Assembly: GCA_040219085.1 (NCBI GenBank)
Contig: JAVJTC010000006.1
Coordinates: forward strand, 1-49,745
DNA length: 49,745 bases
Source: Acidimicrobiales bacterium
GTDB lineage: Bacteria > Actinomycetota > Acidimicrobiia > Acidimicrobiales > JAVJTC01
Direction of reading: 5' to 3'
Positions 1-11,382 of this stretch are shown here, one piece after another (position 1 is the first letter of the stretch; every line of letters starts with the position of its first letter). Position numbers and translations under genes: made by a program. The notes under the pieces are model-generated. The model searched no databases. It saw nothing but the letters and a program-made list of their open reading frames with translations, and had not been told where the DNA came from.

Positions 1-2
1 AC

Positions 3-137
3 AACCTGATCAAGCGCATCAAGCGGATCGGCTTCGGATTCCGGAAGTTCCGCAACTACCGGATCCGAGCCCTGCTCTACGCCGGCCGACCCAACTGGGA
101 CCTACTCGACACCCTCACCCCCGCCAGAATCCGATGA
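3..137 (+). CDS. ISL3-family transposase, 3' fragment
   Basis: Only the last 44 codons are in the window, ending in TGA at 135-137. The tail reads through GFGFRKFRNYRIRALLYAG and then an NWDLL segment. This is the conserved C-terminus of ISL3-type DDE transposases as I know the family. The gene runs off the left edge, so it cannot be judged intact. No inverted repeat could be identified with confidence between its stop and the tlyA promoter. The element therefore sits directly against the housekeeping run, and the window probably begins here because the insertion sequence is a repeated, hard-to-assemble element. Confidence 0.8.
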   Translation, partial: NLIKRIKRIGFGFRKFRNYRIRALLYAGRPNWDLLDTLTPARIR

Positions 138-186
138 GCCGGATTCTCGTCCTTGAGGGGGATCACGGCTCCGACGCTAGACGCCC

Positions 187-192
187 TAGCCT
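187..192 (+). promoter_or_regulatory. -10 box (TAGCCT), leaderless promoter of tlyA
   Basis: TAGCCT lies 7 nt before GTG 200. Transcription would start at or next to the start codon, which supports GTG 200 over the upstream ATG at 134. Confidence 0.5.
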
Positions 193-199
193 GCGGCCA

Positions 200-994
200 G
201 TGGCCGCTCGCCGACGTCTCGACGCGGAACTGGTCCGGCGTGGACTGGCGTCGGGCCGCGACGCCGCGCGCCGCCTGATCGACGACGGGGCGGTCCTCGT
301 CAACGGCTCACCCGCGGCGAAGCCGGCGAGCCAGGTGGATCCCGCCGACGCGATCGTTCTCGCGTCCGAACCCGAGCGCTACGTGGGTCGCGGTGGGACG
401 AAGCTCGAGGCGGCCATCGAGGCCTTCGCCATCGAGGTGGCGGGTCGGCGTTGCATCGACGTCGGCGCGTCCACCGGCGGGTTCACCGACTGTCTGCTCC
501 AACACGGGGCCGCCGCGGTGATCGCGGTCGACGTGGGAACCGCCCAACTCCACGAACGGCTCAGGTCCGACGAACGGGTCACGTCGCTCGAGAAGCGCGA
601 CGTCCGTGGGTTCGACCCCGGGCCGTGGGGCGGCCCCGCGCCGATCGTCGTGTGTGACGTGTCGTTCATCTCACTGCGCACGGTGTTCGGGGCCCTCAGC
701 GGACTCGTCGACGGCGCGGGTGACCTGGTGACGCTCGTGAAACCCCAGTTCGAGGTGGGGAAGGCCGCTGTCTCCCGCGGACGGGGCGTCATCACCGAGC
801 CCGGTCTGTGGCGCGAGGCCCTCGACGGGGTCGTCGCCGAGGCCGCGCGCAACGGGTTCGGGGTTCGCGGCGCGATCCGTTCACCCGTGACCGGCGGCGC
901 CGGCAACGTCGAGTTCCTCGTCTGCTTCCGCCGCGGGGAACCGGCCCGTGGGTGCGACATCGCAGACCTGTGTCATAGCGACGCCATAGCCTGA
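200..994 (+). CDS. tlyA: TlyA family rRNA 2'-O-methyltransferase
   Basis: TlyA methylates ribose 2'-OH groups in 16S and 23S rRNA and determines capreomycin sensitivity in mycobacteria. The protein has an N-terminal S4 RNA-binding domain (LDAELVRRGLASGRDAARRL) and an FtsJ/RrmJ-type Rossmann methyltransferase domain. The latter shows the SAM motif DVGASTGGFTDCLL and a KPQFEVG motif near the C-terminus. The frame is open from ATG 134, but that codon overlaps the transposase stop and would add 22 unrelated residues. GTG 200 gives the usual family N-terminus, a normal length (264 aa) and a -10 box at leaderless distance. nadK begins 4 nt downstream. Confidence 0.9.
   Translation: MAARRRLDAELVRRGLASGRDAARRLIDDGAVLVNGSPAAKPASQVDPADAIVLASEPERYVGRGGTKLEAAIEAFAIEVAGRRCIDVGASTGGFTDCLLQHGAAAVIAVDVGTAQLHERLRSDERVTSLEKRDVRGFDPGPWGGPAPIVVCDVSFISLRTVFGALSGLVDGAGDLVTLVKPQFEVGKAAVSRGRGVITEPGLWREALDGVVAEAARNGFGVRGAIRSPVTGGAGNVEFLVCFRRGEPARGCDIADLCHSDAIA
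987..992 (+). promoter_or_regulatory. -10 box (TAGCCT) of nadK inside the tlyA 3' end
   Basis: TAGCCT ends 6 nt before ATG 999 and lies within the last codons of tlyA. It could give an internal leaderless transcript for nadK-recN in addition to readthrough from tlyA. Confidence 0.45.
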
Positions 995-998
995 GCAG

Positions 999-1850
999 AT
1001 GGCCGTCGCGCTGATCGTCCACCAGGAGCGTCCCGAGGCCGCCGACGTGGCCCGGGACCTCGTCGGGTGGTTGCGCGCGCACGATCGCACGGTGTTGGTC
1101 ACCGGCCCCGACGCCGAGATCGCCGGGCTCGGTGAGTTCGCCTGCGACGAGGACGAGATCGGTCGACGGGCGGAACTGGCGGTGAGCCTCGGCGGTGACG
1201 GCTCGATGCTTCGGGCGATCGACCTCGTCGCGGATGACGACGTCCCCGTTCTGGGCGTCAACTTCGGGAGCCTCGGCTACCTCACCGAGGTCGATCCGGC
1301 TGACGTCACCGACGCGCTGTCGCGTGTGTGGGCCGGCGACCACCAGATCGAGGAGCGGATGCGCGCCGCAGTGACGGTCGAACGGGCCGGAATCGCCGAG
1401 GACCCGGTGCGGGTCCTCAACGAGAGCGTGGTCGAGAAGATCGAATCGGGGCGCACCGTGCATCTGGCCGTGAGCATCGACGGCCGCTTCTTCACGACCT
1501 ACGCCGCCGACGGGCTCATCGTGGCCACCCCCACCGGTTCCACGGCCTATTCGATGTCCGCGCGCGGCCCGATCGTCGCGCCCACCCACCGTGCGTTGCT
1601 GCTGACCGCGGTGGCCCCCCACATGCTCTTCGATCGGACCCTGGTGCTCGAACCCGCCAGCCGGCTGCGGATCGAGGTGATCGACGACCGCCCGTGCCAA
1701 CTCGCGCTGGACGGCCAGGCGGGGGGAGTGTTGGAACCCGGTGACGCGGTGACGGTCACCGGTGCGGTGAAGTCCGCCAGGCTCGTCACCTTCGGAACCC
1801 GGGACTTCCAGGGGATCCTCAAGTCGAAGTTCGGTCTGAACGACCGGTAG
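999..1850 (+). CDS. nadK: NAD kinase
   Basis: Phosphorylates NAD+ to NADP+ in the cytosol using ATP or polyphosphate. The GGDGS nucleotide-binding motif is at residues 65-69. It is followed by NFGSLGYLTE and by the substrate-site block TGSTAYSMSARGPIV. Length (283 aa) is normal for bacterial NadK. It lies between tlyA and recN, a standard actinobacterial arrangement. The start ATG is the first in frame after tlyA and sits 6 nt from a TAGCCT -10 box. Confidence 0.95.
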   Translation: MAVALIVHQERPEAADVARDLVGWLRAHDRTVLVTGPDAEIAGLGEFACDEDEIGRRAELAVSLGGDGSMLRAIDLVADDDVPVLGVNFGSLGYLTEVDPADVTDALSRVWAGDHQIEERMRAAVTVERAGIAEDPVRVLNESVVEKIESGRTVHLAVSIDGRFFTTYAADGLIVATPTGSTAYSMSARGPIVAPTHRALLLTAVAPHMLFDRTLVLEPASRLRIEVIDDRPCQLALDGQAGGVLEPGDAVTVTGAVKSARLVTFGTRDFQGILKSKFGLNDR

Positions 1851-1864
1851 CCCGGGAGGGTCAC

Positions 1865-5148
<3,284 letters not shown>

Positions 5149-5154
5149 CATCCC

Positions 5155-5691
5155 GTGCCCGGGGGCTTCCGACGCCTCTCCGAAGAGGTCGTCCACACCG
5201 GTCCCGTCATCTCGGTCACGTCGGGCCGCTACGAGACACCTGACGGTGACACGGTCGAGCGCGAGGCGGTCCGCCATCCCGGTGCGGTCGTCGTCGTCCC
5301 CCTCGACGGCGACGAGGTCGTGATGATCCGCCAGTACCGGGCGCCCATCGACGCCGAGATCCTCGAAATTCCCGCCGGGAAGCGTGACGTGGAGGGCGAA
5401 CCGCCCGAGGTCACCGCTGCCCGTGAGCTGGCCGAGGAGATCGGTGCGACGGCTGCGTCGCTCGTGCCGCTGTGTGTCTTCCACAACTCCCCGGGCTTCT
5501 GTGACGAACTCTCGCATCTGTTCCTGGCGACGGGGCTGACGTTCGGTGAGGCCGACCTGCAGGGTGCCGAGGAGCGGCACATGACCATCGAGAGGGTCCC
5601 GCTGGCATCGGTCCCGAACATGATCGAGGAGGGCGAGATCAGCGACGGCAAGTCGATCATCGGGTTGCTGCTCACGCTCGGGCGTGTCTGA
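5155..5691 (+). CDS. NUDIX hydrolase, ADP-ribose pyrophosphatase-like
   Basis: Likely hydrolyses ADP-ribose or a related nucleoside diphosphate sugar. The Nudix box spans about residues 75-98, from [11 protein letters not shown] into [10 protein letters not shown]. It has one extra residue between the Gly and the first Glu; from memory, actinobacterial ADP-ribose pyrophosphatases can carry this. [19 protein letters not shown] before the box is characteristic of the ADPRase subgroup. The start is GTG 5155, 6 nt after the pyrG stop. The 3' end overlaps xerD by 8 nt, indicating translational coupling. Confidence 0.88.
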   Translation: MPGGFRRLSEEVVHTGPVISVTSGRYETPDGDTVEREAVRHPGAVVVVPLDGDEVVMIRQYRAPIDAEILEIPAGKRDVEGEPPEVTAARELAEEIGATAASLVPLCVFHNSPGFCDELSHLFLATGLTFGEADLQGAEERHMTIERVPLASVPNMIEEGEISDGKSIIGLLLTLGRV

Positions 5692-6619
5692 CACCGACGA
5701 GGCGCTCCTGCCGGCCGAGGCTGAGGAGTACCTGGTGTGGCTGACCGTGGAGAAGGGTCGTGCGCCCGCCACGATCGCCGCCTACAGACGTGACCTGCGT
5801 GCCTACGCGGCGCATCTCGACGACATCGGCGAGACCGTGGCCACCGTCGATCCCGAGGGGATCATCGCGTTCGTCCGCCGCCTCGAGAGCGAGGGCAGGG
5901 CCCGCTCGTCGGTGGCGCGGACTCTCGTCTCGGTGCGGGGGATGCACCGGTTCTGCGCCGTGGACGGGATCCGGGCCGACGACCCGGGGGCGGCCGTGGA
6001 GATGCCACGCGTACCGGCGGGACTGCCGAAGGCGCTGACGACCGCCGAGGTCTTCTCGCTGATCGACGCGGTCGAGGGCGATGACGGGCCCGCCCGGCGG
6101 GACAGGGCCATCCTCGAGATGCTCTACGGCACGGGCGTGCGGATCTCCGAGCTGGTCGGCCTGTCGTTGACCGACGTGGACCTCGAGGCGGCACTGATGC
6201 GCGTTCTGGGAAAGGGTTCGAAGGAGCGCATCGTGCCCGTCGGTCGCATGGCGATGCGGGCCCTGATCTCGTGGCTCGAGCCCGGCGGTCGCTCCGAGCT
6301 CGAGCCTCGACGGTGGCGGTCCCGCGACGACTCCGAGGCCGTGTTCCTCAACCAACGGGGTGGACGGCTCAGCCGTCAGGGAGCGTGGGGTGTCGTCAAG
6401 AAGCACGGGGCGAAGGTCGGCCTCGGCGCGAAACTGTCGCCGCACGTACTCCGCCATAGCTTCGCCACCCACCTGCTGGAGGGGGGAGCCGACATCCGCA
6501 CCGTTCAGGAACTCCTCGGGCACGCGTCGATCACGACCACGCAGATCTACACGAAGGTGACGACGGATCACCTCTGGTCGGTGTATGCGTCGGCTCATCC
6601 ACGGGCGAAGGGCCGATGA
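5684..6619 (+). CDS. xerD: Tyrosine recombinase XerD
   Basis: Site-specific recombinase that resolves chromosome dimers at dif with a XerC partner. The N-terminal SAM-like domain (about residues 8-95) is followed by the catalytic domain. Visible catalytic residues are Arg153 (GTGVRISEL), Lys in the GKGSKER turn near 177-180, His254 and Arg257 (HVLRHSF), His280 (LLGHASI) and nucleophile Tyr289 (TQIYTKV). Length 311 aa is normal. The GTG start lies inside the nudix gene. Position after pyrG-nudix is the standard actinobacterial xerD context rather than that of a phage integrase. Confidence 0.92.
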   Translation: MSDTDEALLPAEAEEYLVWLTVEKGRAPATIAAYRRDLRAYAAHLDDIGETVATVDPEGIIAFVRRLESEGRARSSVARTLVSVRGMHRFCAVDGIRADDPGAAVEMPRVPAGLPKALTTAEVFSLIDAVEGDDGPARRDRAILEMLYGTGVRISELVGLSLTDVDLEAALMRVLGKGSKERIVPVGRMAMRALISWLEPGGRSELEPRRWRSRDDSEAVFLNQRGGRLSRQGAWGVVKKHGAKVGLGAKLSPHVLRHSFATHLLEGGADIRTVQELLGHASITTTQIYTKVTTDHLWSVYASAHPRAKGR

Positions 6620-7176
6620 GTCGTCTCGGGGGTCCGCGCCACCTGATCCGGCGGTTCTTCTGGTCGTTGTGGCCCGGCGGTACCGATCCCGATGCCGAGG
6701 AACGTGTCGTAGCGGCGATGTCACCCGCCGAGCGGGCGCTCCACCAGCGCCTGTCGCCGGTCGACAGGCTTCACGGGGTGGCTGGAGTGGCGTCGGTGGT
6801 CTCCGATCTCGGGGAGCGGGCCACCGACGAGGTCGTCGTCGCGGCCGCGCTGCACGATGTCGGCAAGTTGGCGGCGGGCCTCGGCACGTCCGGGCGGGTG
6901 GGGGCCACCCTCGTCGCCGCGCTGGTGGGGGAGCGCCGTCTCGATATCTGGGCCGAACTCGGGGACGATCCGGCGGACGCCATCGACGACCCCCCGTGCT
7001 CCTGGCGCCGCCGGGTGGGCCGCTACGCCCGTCACGACGTCATCGGCGCGGCCGCGCTGCGCAGGGCCGGTTCGGCCGGACTCGTCGTGGACTGGGCCGC
7101 CTACCACCACGCCCCGGCCCGATGCCCCGGTGATCCCGAACTGATCGCCGCGCTATGCAGTGCGGACGAGGCCTGA
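6616..7176 (+). CDS. HD-domain protein of unknown substrate
   Basis: Its 186 aa contain an HD-type metal-binding core: a His near residue 53 (VDRLHG), the His80-Asp81 pair in AALHDVGK, and a later Tyr-His-His (AAYHHAPA). HD proteins are usually phosphohydrolases acting on nucleotides or signalling nucleotides, but the substrate cannot be read here. The N-terminus is arginine- and tryptophan-rich with no clear signal peptide. ATG 6616 overlaps the xerD stop in an ATGA arrangement, so it is translationally coupled and ends the pyrG operon. Small proteins of this kind often follow xerD in related actinobacteria. Confidence 0.75.
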   Translation: MSRLGGPRHLIRRFFWSLWPGGTDPDAEERVVAAMSPAERALHQRLSPVDRLHGVAGVASVVSDLGERATDEVVVAAALHDVGKLAAGLGTSGRVGATLVAALVGERRLDIWAELGDDPADAIDDPPCSWRRRVGRYARHDVIGAAALRRAGSAGLVVDWAAYHHAPARCPGDPELIAALCSADEA

Positions 7177-7203
7177 GCGCCGCCTCGAGGCGGCGCGTCG
7201 CGT

Positions 7204-7209
7204 AGTCTC
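7204..7209 (+). promoter_or_regulatory. -10 box (TAGTCT) of the class II aldolase gene
   Basis: TAGTCT ends 6 nt before GTG 7216. It follows a short GC-rich inverted repeat (CCTCGAGG, 7181-7188) that lies just beyond the HD gene stop. Confidence 0.45.
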
Positions 7210-7215
7210 GGGGTG

Positions 7216-8067
7216 GTGAGCGATGCCGACGACAGGCCGGAACTGAAGTCGGACGTCGTCGCGATCGACGAGCGCGTCCTGAACAACCTCGAGTCGTTCG
7301 TCCCGCCCTCCTTCGACGATCCCGCCGACGCCCGCAGACACCGCAAGCAGCGCCTTGTCGGCGGGCTGCGCTTGCTGGCAGACCTCGGTCTGCAGACCGG
7401 GATCGCCGTCGCGGGTCACATCACCGTGCGGGACCCGGAGTTCGCCGACCGGTTCTGGGTGAATCCCATCAACCTCCCGTTCGACCGTGTGACGGTCGCT
7501 GACCTGCTCTGCGTCGACCACGGCGGCCAGATCCTCGAGGGGGAGCTGCCGTTGAACAACGCGGCGTTCGCCATCCACGCAGCGATCCACCGCCGATTCC
7601 CACACCTGGACGGCGCCTGTCACGCCCACGCCCCCAATGCGCGGCCCTTCTCGGCCTTCAGGCGGCGGGTCGAGCCGACGAGTCAGGACGCGTGCGCCTT
7701 CTACGAGTCACAGGCACTGTTCGATGACTACAGCGGCGTGGTGCTCGGCGAAGAGGGCGAGCGGATCGCGGAAGCTCTGGCGGAGCCCACCGGGGATCCG
7801 GCCGGCTACAAGGTGTGCATCCTCGCCAACCACGGCCACATCGGCGTCGGGGAGACGGTAGACGAGGCCGTGTTCTGGTTCGTGATGTTCGACCAGTTGT
7901 GCCGGGACCAGCTGATGCTCGAGGCGTCCGGGCGGACCTACCACGTGCTCGACCACGACGTCGCCGTGCACACCCGCGAGCAGGTCGGCACCCGCACGGC
8001 GGGCTACACGTCGTTCCAGGCGCTCTTCAAGAGCGTCCTCGCCCGCCACCCCGACATCGTCGCCTGA
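7216..8067 (+). CDS. Class II aldolase/adducin family protein
   Basis: Zn-dependent aldolase-fold protein of 283 aa. The metal-binding HAHAPNARPFSAF segment sits mid-protein and ILANHGHIGVGETVDEA supplies the distal His. The family includes L-fuculose-phosphate and ribulose-phosphate aldolases and decarboxylases. Substrate cannot be assigned, and the extended N-terminus resembles the family's less well characterised branch. Adjacent GTGs at 7213 and 7216 are both possible; 7216 fits the leaderless -10 spacing better. It ends 11 nt before the convergent glycosyltransferase. Confidence 0.85.
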   Translation: MSDADDRPELKSDVVAIDERVLNNLESFVPPSFDDPADARRHRKQRLVGGLRLLADLGLQTGIAVAGHITVRDPEFADRFWVNPINLPFDRVTVADLLCVDHGGQILEGELPLNNAAFAIHAAIHRRFPHLDGACHAHAPNARPFSAFRRRVEPTSQDACAFYESQALFDDYSGVVLGEEGERIAEALAEPTGDPAGYKVCILANHGHIGVGETVDEAVFWFVMFDQLCRDQLMLEASGRTYHVLDHDVAVHTREQVGTRTAGYTSFQALFKSVLARHPDIVA

Positions 8068-8078
8068 GGGCGGGTCGT

Positions 8079-9263
8079 TCAGGTGTCGATCGCGGCGAGC
8101 AGCCGCGAGACGACCACATCCGCCGAGAAATCCGCCCGGATCCGTTCGCGCAACTCGGCGCCGACCCGCAGTGCCTCGTCGGGATTCTCAGCGACACGCC
8201 GCATCAGCGCGCCGGCATGGGCGACGTCGGGCCGTGCCCACCGCCGATCGGGGGACAGTTCCAACCAGCCGTCGGGGTCGTCGTCGGACATCGGCACGAG
8301 GTCGTAGTCGACGAGGTACGGGTAGTCGGGACCGAGATAGTCGAGGGGACCGCTCCAGCCGGTGACGATCGCCGGCACGCCCCTTGCGCCGGCCTCGAAT
8401 GGAGTGAGGCCGAAGCCTTCACCCCGTGTCAGCGAGACGAAACACTGGCCGCGGGCATGGAGACCCTCGATCACCGAGCGCGGTTCGCCCTCTCGGGTCA
8501 TGAGGTGGATCTTGGGCGCAGTGGGGTAGCGGCCGGCGAGGCGCGCCAGAGACCACAATGAGCCGGTGCGGCGTGGGTCGGTCGCCTGGCGCCCCTTGTC
8601 GCGCCGGAGCCGCTCAGAGGCAATGTGGTCGTGGGGAGTCGTCTTCAGGGCGAACGCGACCCCGTCGTCGGCGGTGAAGGTGTCGAGGAAGGCGGTGAGG
8701 GTCTCCGGGACGGCCTTACGGGTGGTCCACGTGTTGACGGAGTAGAAGACGAACTCGTCGTCGATGTCGCCGAGGCGGCCCGGCGGAGCGGGTTCGGGCG
8801 GATCGGCCGGCGCGATGTGAGGGACGACCGAGACCGGTGTGGTGACGCCGGATGCGATGAACGAGTCCCTGTTGAACGACGATGGCACGAGTACCTGGTC
8901 GAAGCGGTTGAGGATCTTCGGCCAGTGCCGTGGGATGCGATCGGCTTCCCAAGTGCAGTAGATGACGAGGCGCTTGTCGCGAAGGTGGTTCAGCCACCCC
9001 TCCCACCGGCGGGGCGGCATGTGGACGATGACGGTGTCGTGATCGATCTCTGCGTTACAGATGTCGTCGTGGCGGCAGCCGCCGACCTCGTCACCTTCGA
9101 AGGGGGCGACGCGGACCTCCCCCCGGAATCGGCTGCCGTTCACAAGCGGGGTCCACGAAACCGGGATGCCGGTCGCTCTTAGCGCCGTGATGTACTCCTC
9201 GGCCGACTCGCCGTACCCGGTACCCGGTGCCACCGCCATGTACCTGATTCCCGCGACGGTCAT
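8079..9263 (-). CDS. Glycosyltransferase, GT4-like
   Basis: 394-aa GT-B fold enzyme. The C-terminal nucleotide-sugar site shows RGEGFGLTPFEAGARGVPAI, which fits the E-x7-E signature of GT4 retaining transferases. VFYSVNTWTTRKAVPE is the typical start of the second Rossmann domain. The N-terminus (GYGESAEEYITALRATGI) matches the acceptor domain of this group. Donor and acceptor are unknown. It starts 23 nt from the divergent PqqD-like gene, so the two share one very short promoter region. It is the left edge of accessory block A. Confidence 0.82.
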   Translation of the reverse strand: MTVAGIRYMAVAPGTGYGESAEEYITALRATGIPVSWTPLVNGSRFRGEVRVAPFEGDEVGGCRHDDICNAEIDHDTVIVHMPPRRWEGWLNHLRDKRLVIYCTWEADRIPRHWPKILNRFDQVLVPSSFNRDSFIASGVTTPVSVVPHIAPADPPEPAPPGRLGDIDDEFVFYSVNTWTTRKAVPETLTAFLDTFTADDGVAFALKTTPHDHIASERLRRDKGRQATDPRRTGSLWSLARLAGRYPTAPKIHLMTREGEPRSVIEGLHARGQCFVSLTRGEGFGLTPFEAGARGVPAIVTGWSGPLDYLGPDYPYLVDYDLVPMSDDDPDGWLELSPDRRWARPDVAHAGALMRRVAENPDEALRVGAELRERIRADFSADVVVSRLLAAIDT

Positions 9264-9286
9264 CGGCTGCTACCGTCGCTCGGACG
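9264..9286. promoter_or_regulatory. 23-bp divergent promoter region
   Basis: The start codons of the glycosyltransferase (-) and PqqD-like gene (+) are only 23 bp apart. TACCGT at 9271-9276 is a good + strand -10 box, 10 nt from ATG 9287. The minus strand has only a weak TAGCAG. The + strand -35 region must lie inside the glycosyltransferase coding sequence. Confidence 0.45.
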
Positions 9287-9547
9287 ATGAGCGGTGAGAA
9301 CCCTCAGCGGGTGGACGGAGCGGAGGTCCAGCGGACCGACGACGGGATCATCGTGCACGTGCGCGAGGCCGGTCGGGTTGCCTACCTCGATCCCACGGGA
9401 GCGATTCTGTTCGAGTTGGCGGACGGCACCCGCGACGTGGCTGCCCTGGCGGCGGCCGTGGGTGAGCTCTTCGACCTCGGCGAGCCCCCGGTCCAGAGGA
9501 CCCTCGACGGGCTCCGCAAGCTCGCCGAGGCAGGCCTCATAACCTGA
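9287..9547 (+). CDS. PqqD-like RiPP recognition element protein
   Basis: An 86-aa protein with the PqqD-type winged-helix layout: a beta-rich N-terminus (VHVREAGRVAYLDPTGAILFELADGTRDV) and a C-terminal helical pair ending in LRKLAEAGLI. PqqD-family domains bind leader peptides and present them to modifying enzymes, or occur in glycan loci. No radical-SAM partner lies beside it. Neighbours are a glycosyltransferase, two sulfotransferase-domain proteins and a small exported-peptide candidate about 2.6 kb away. It appears leaderless and is transcribed alone between two minus-strand genes. Confidence 0.75.
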   Translation: MSGENPQRVDGAEVQRTDDGIIVHVREAGRVAYLDPTGAILFELADGTRDVAALAAAVGELFDLGEPPVQRTLDGLRKLAEAGLIT

Positions 9548-9621
9548 CCGCCGGGTGGGGTGATGTGCCACGTTCGCTTCCCGGTGGGGGCCATCGCCCG
9601 CTCCGAGGGCATCCCTTCGGA
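9548..9621. other. Convergent intergenic gap
   Basis: Between the PqqD-like stop and the fusion-protein stop. It holds a short imperfect hairpin (CCGAGGG near 9604, then CCCTTCGG). No clear T-tract is present, so I do not call a terminator. Confidence 0.3.
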
Positions 9622-11382
9622 TCACCATGGTCTTGCGACGAGTTCGCCATAGGTGGTGTTGTGTGTCCGGAAGCGCGCGACGTCCGCTGGTGTGATGGCC
9701 ACCTGGCTCAGGCGCTCCTCGAACAGATCCACGGCGAACCCGTAGAGCTCGATGTCGAGACGGTTCGCCTCCGTGATCGTCGCCATGGTCTCGTCGTCGA
9801 TGACCTCGCTCGCACCGTTCGACCCGGCGGCGGGGGGTGTGACGTTGCGCCGGAGATAGAGGATCTCGTTCCATTTCAGGACCCTGTGGCACATGACGAG
9901 GAAAGCGTCGTACTGCTCGGTCAGACCGAACAGGGTGAACCGCGATGCGAGGTTCTCCTTTGCCCGGGCCAGCAATGCCTCGTCGGCCTCACCGCGCTGA
10001 GCCCGGGGCCCACCGGCCAGACGCCACGTCTGCCCGTTGGTTGTCTCGTGGGTACTCGTGTCGAGTACGAAGTCGCGGAGGTTCTTGTCCATCGCGAGAC
10101 GGTGCATGCCGTGGTTCGGCGAGGTGCGGAGGTAACGATGATGGGAGATCACCCGCCTGATCGGGTCGCGCAGGATGGTCATGTGCACGAACGGGGATCT
10201 GATCAGGCCGTAGATCTGGCCGTGGATGTGATGGTGGCCTGTGACCGCGAACTTTGCCGGCGGGCGCCCCGGGCCGCGGCTCTCACGAGCCAGGGCGGAC
10301 GCCGTGAGCGCCGCGACGGTCTGATCGCGGCTGAGTCGTGGAGCGTTCACATGCACGGTGTGGCCAGGAGCGTGGTTCCGGGCCATGATCGCCTGGAAGG
10401 TGGTGCCGCCGGTCTTGGGTATGTGGAGGTGCAGGCGCGACGCCTGCAGCGGATGAGGCTCGCGGCTGGGGCGGCCCGTGAGTTCTTCCCACGTGATGGC
10501 GAACTGGTCGAGCGTTTTCAGGTTCTCGACGAGACGCGCCGAATGTCGCGGTGGTCTCCGCCGGTGCGTCTTGGCTGGCGCCGGCGACCTCGGTGCGGTG
10601 GGCACGAGGTGCGAGGCGACGAGAGCTCGGACCGCGTCGACGTCGACGACGTCGCGCTTGTGCTCGACGACGAGACGCTCCACGCGCAGACCCAGAGTCG
10701 AGCCCAGGGCGGGGGCACCGAGGCGGGACAGTTTGGCGCGGGGTACGATCTCGACGACGAGCCCGCCCGGTTGCATCCAGCACATGTGGGCGGCTCCGGC
10801 CCCGTGCCCGAGGACGAGCACCGCCGCGTCCGCATGATCACGGATCTGTTCGAGAATCGACTTGTCGAGGGCGGACGTCAGCGACACGGGGGTCCCGCCG
10901 TGCTCGGCAGCGAGGGCCGAAGCAACGTCGTCGAGGTTCGTCACGTTCCTCCGGTCGGGTCCGTAGTTCTCCCGTCCCAGTGCTCGACCCGTGGCCGGAT
11001 CGGCATCTCGCCTTTGAACCACGATCGAGGTCGCTTCCGGTGGGCCCAGTCCGGTGGCCAGCTCGGTGGCCCAACGTCGCGCCGCATCCAGGTGCTCCCG
11101 GGTCAGCGTGGTGTTGCGGATGGACCGCCACGTGGCCCGGTCCCAGCGCGGGAGCTGCGCGACACCGGATCCGGCATTCTCGAGCGGGTGCACACGGACC
11201 TCGATGCCACCTGCGGTCAGCTCGTCGTAGAAGCCGAGGAATGGGAGCTGGTGTCCGCAGTAGAGGTCGACGGTGTCGGGCTCCTCCGTGGCGATGGTCG
11301 CCAGGAGCGGGACGAACTCGCCGAGCATGAAGTGCCAGAACCCGGCTGTCGGTACGGTCGATCGGACCGAGATCGTCGTCAT
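9622..11382 (-). CDS. GT61-like glycosyltransferase fused to a sulfotransferase domain
   Basis: 586-aa two-domain protein. Residues about 1-265 resemble DUF563/GT61 glycosyltransferases, with VLVLGHGAGAAHMCWMQPGG near the donor site. A Pro/Arg-rich linker (about 266-315) follows. The C-terminal part is a sulfotransferase: HIPKTGGTTF is the 5'-phosphosulfate loop binding PAPS, and MTILRDPIRRVISHH is the 3'-phosphate motif. It would transfer a sugar and a sulfate, perhaps to the same acceptor. The start overlaps the upstream sulfotransferase stop by 4 nt, so both are one operon. The fusion is unusual; acceptor unknown. Confidence 0.72.
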   Translation of the reverse strand: MTTISVRSTVPTAGFWHFMLGEFVPLLATIATEEPDTVDLYCGHQLPFLGFYDELTAGGIEVRVHPLENAGSGVAQLPRWDRATWRSIRNTTLTREHLDAARRWATELATGLGPPEATSIVVQRRDADPATGRALGRENYGPDRRNVTNLDDVASALAAEHGGTPVSLTSALDKSILEQIRDHADAAVLVLGHGAGAAHMCWMQPGGLVVEIVPRAKLSRLGAPALGSTLGLRVERLVVEHKRDVVDVDAVRALVASHLVPTAPRSPAPAKTHRRRPPRHSARLVENLKTLDQFAITWEELTGRPSREPHPLQASRLHLHIPKTGGTTFQAIMARNHAPGHTVHVNAPRLSRDQTVAALTASALARESRGPGRPPAKFAVTGHHHIHGQIYGLIRSPFVHMTILRDPIRRVISHHRYLRTSPNHGMHRLAMDKNLRDFVLDTSTHETTNGQTWRLAGGPRAQRGEADEALLARAKENLASRFTLFGLTEQYDAFLVMCHRVLKWNEILYLRRNVTPPAAGSNGASEVIDDETMATITEANRLDIELYGFAVDLFEERLSQVAITPADVARFRTHNTTYGELVARPW

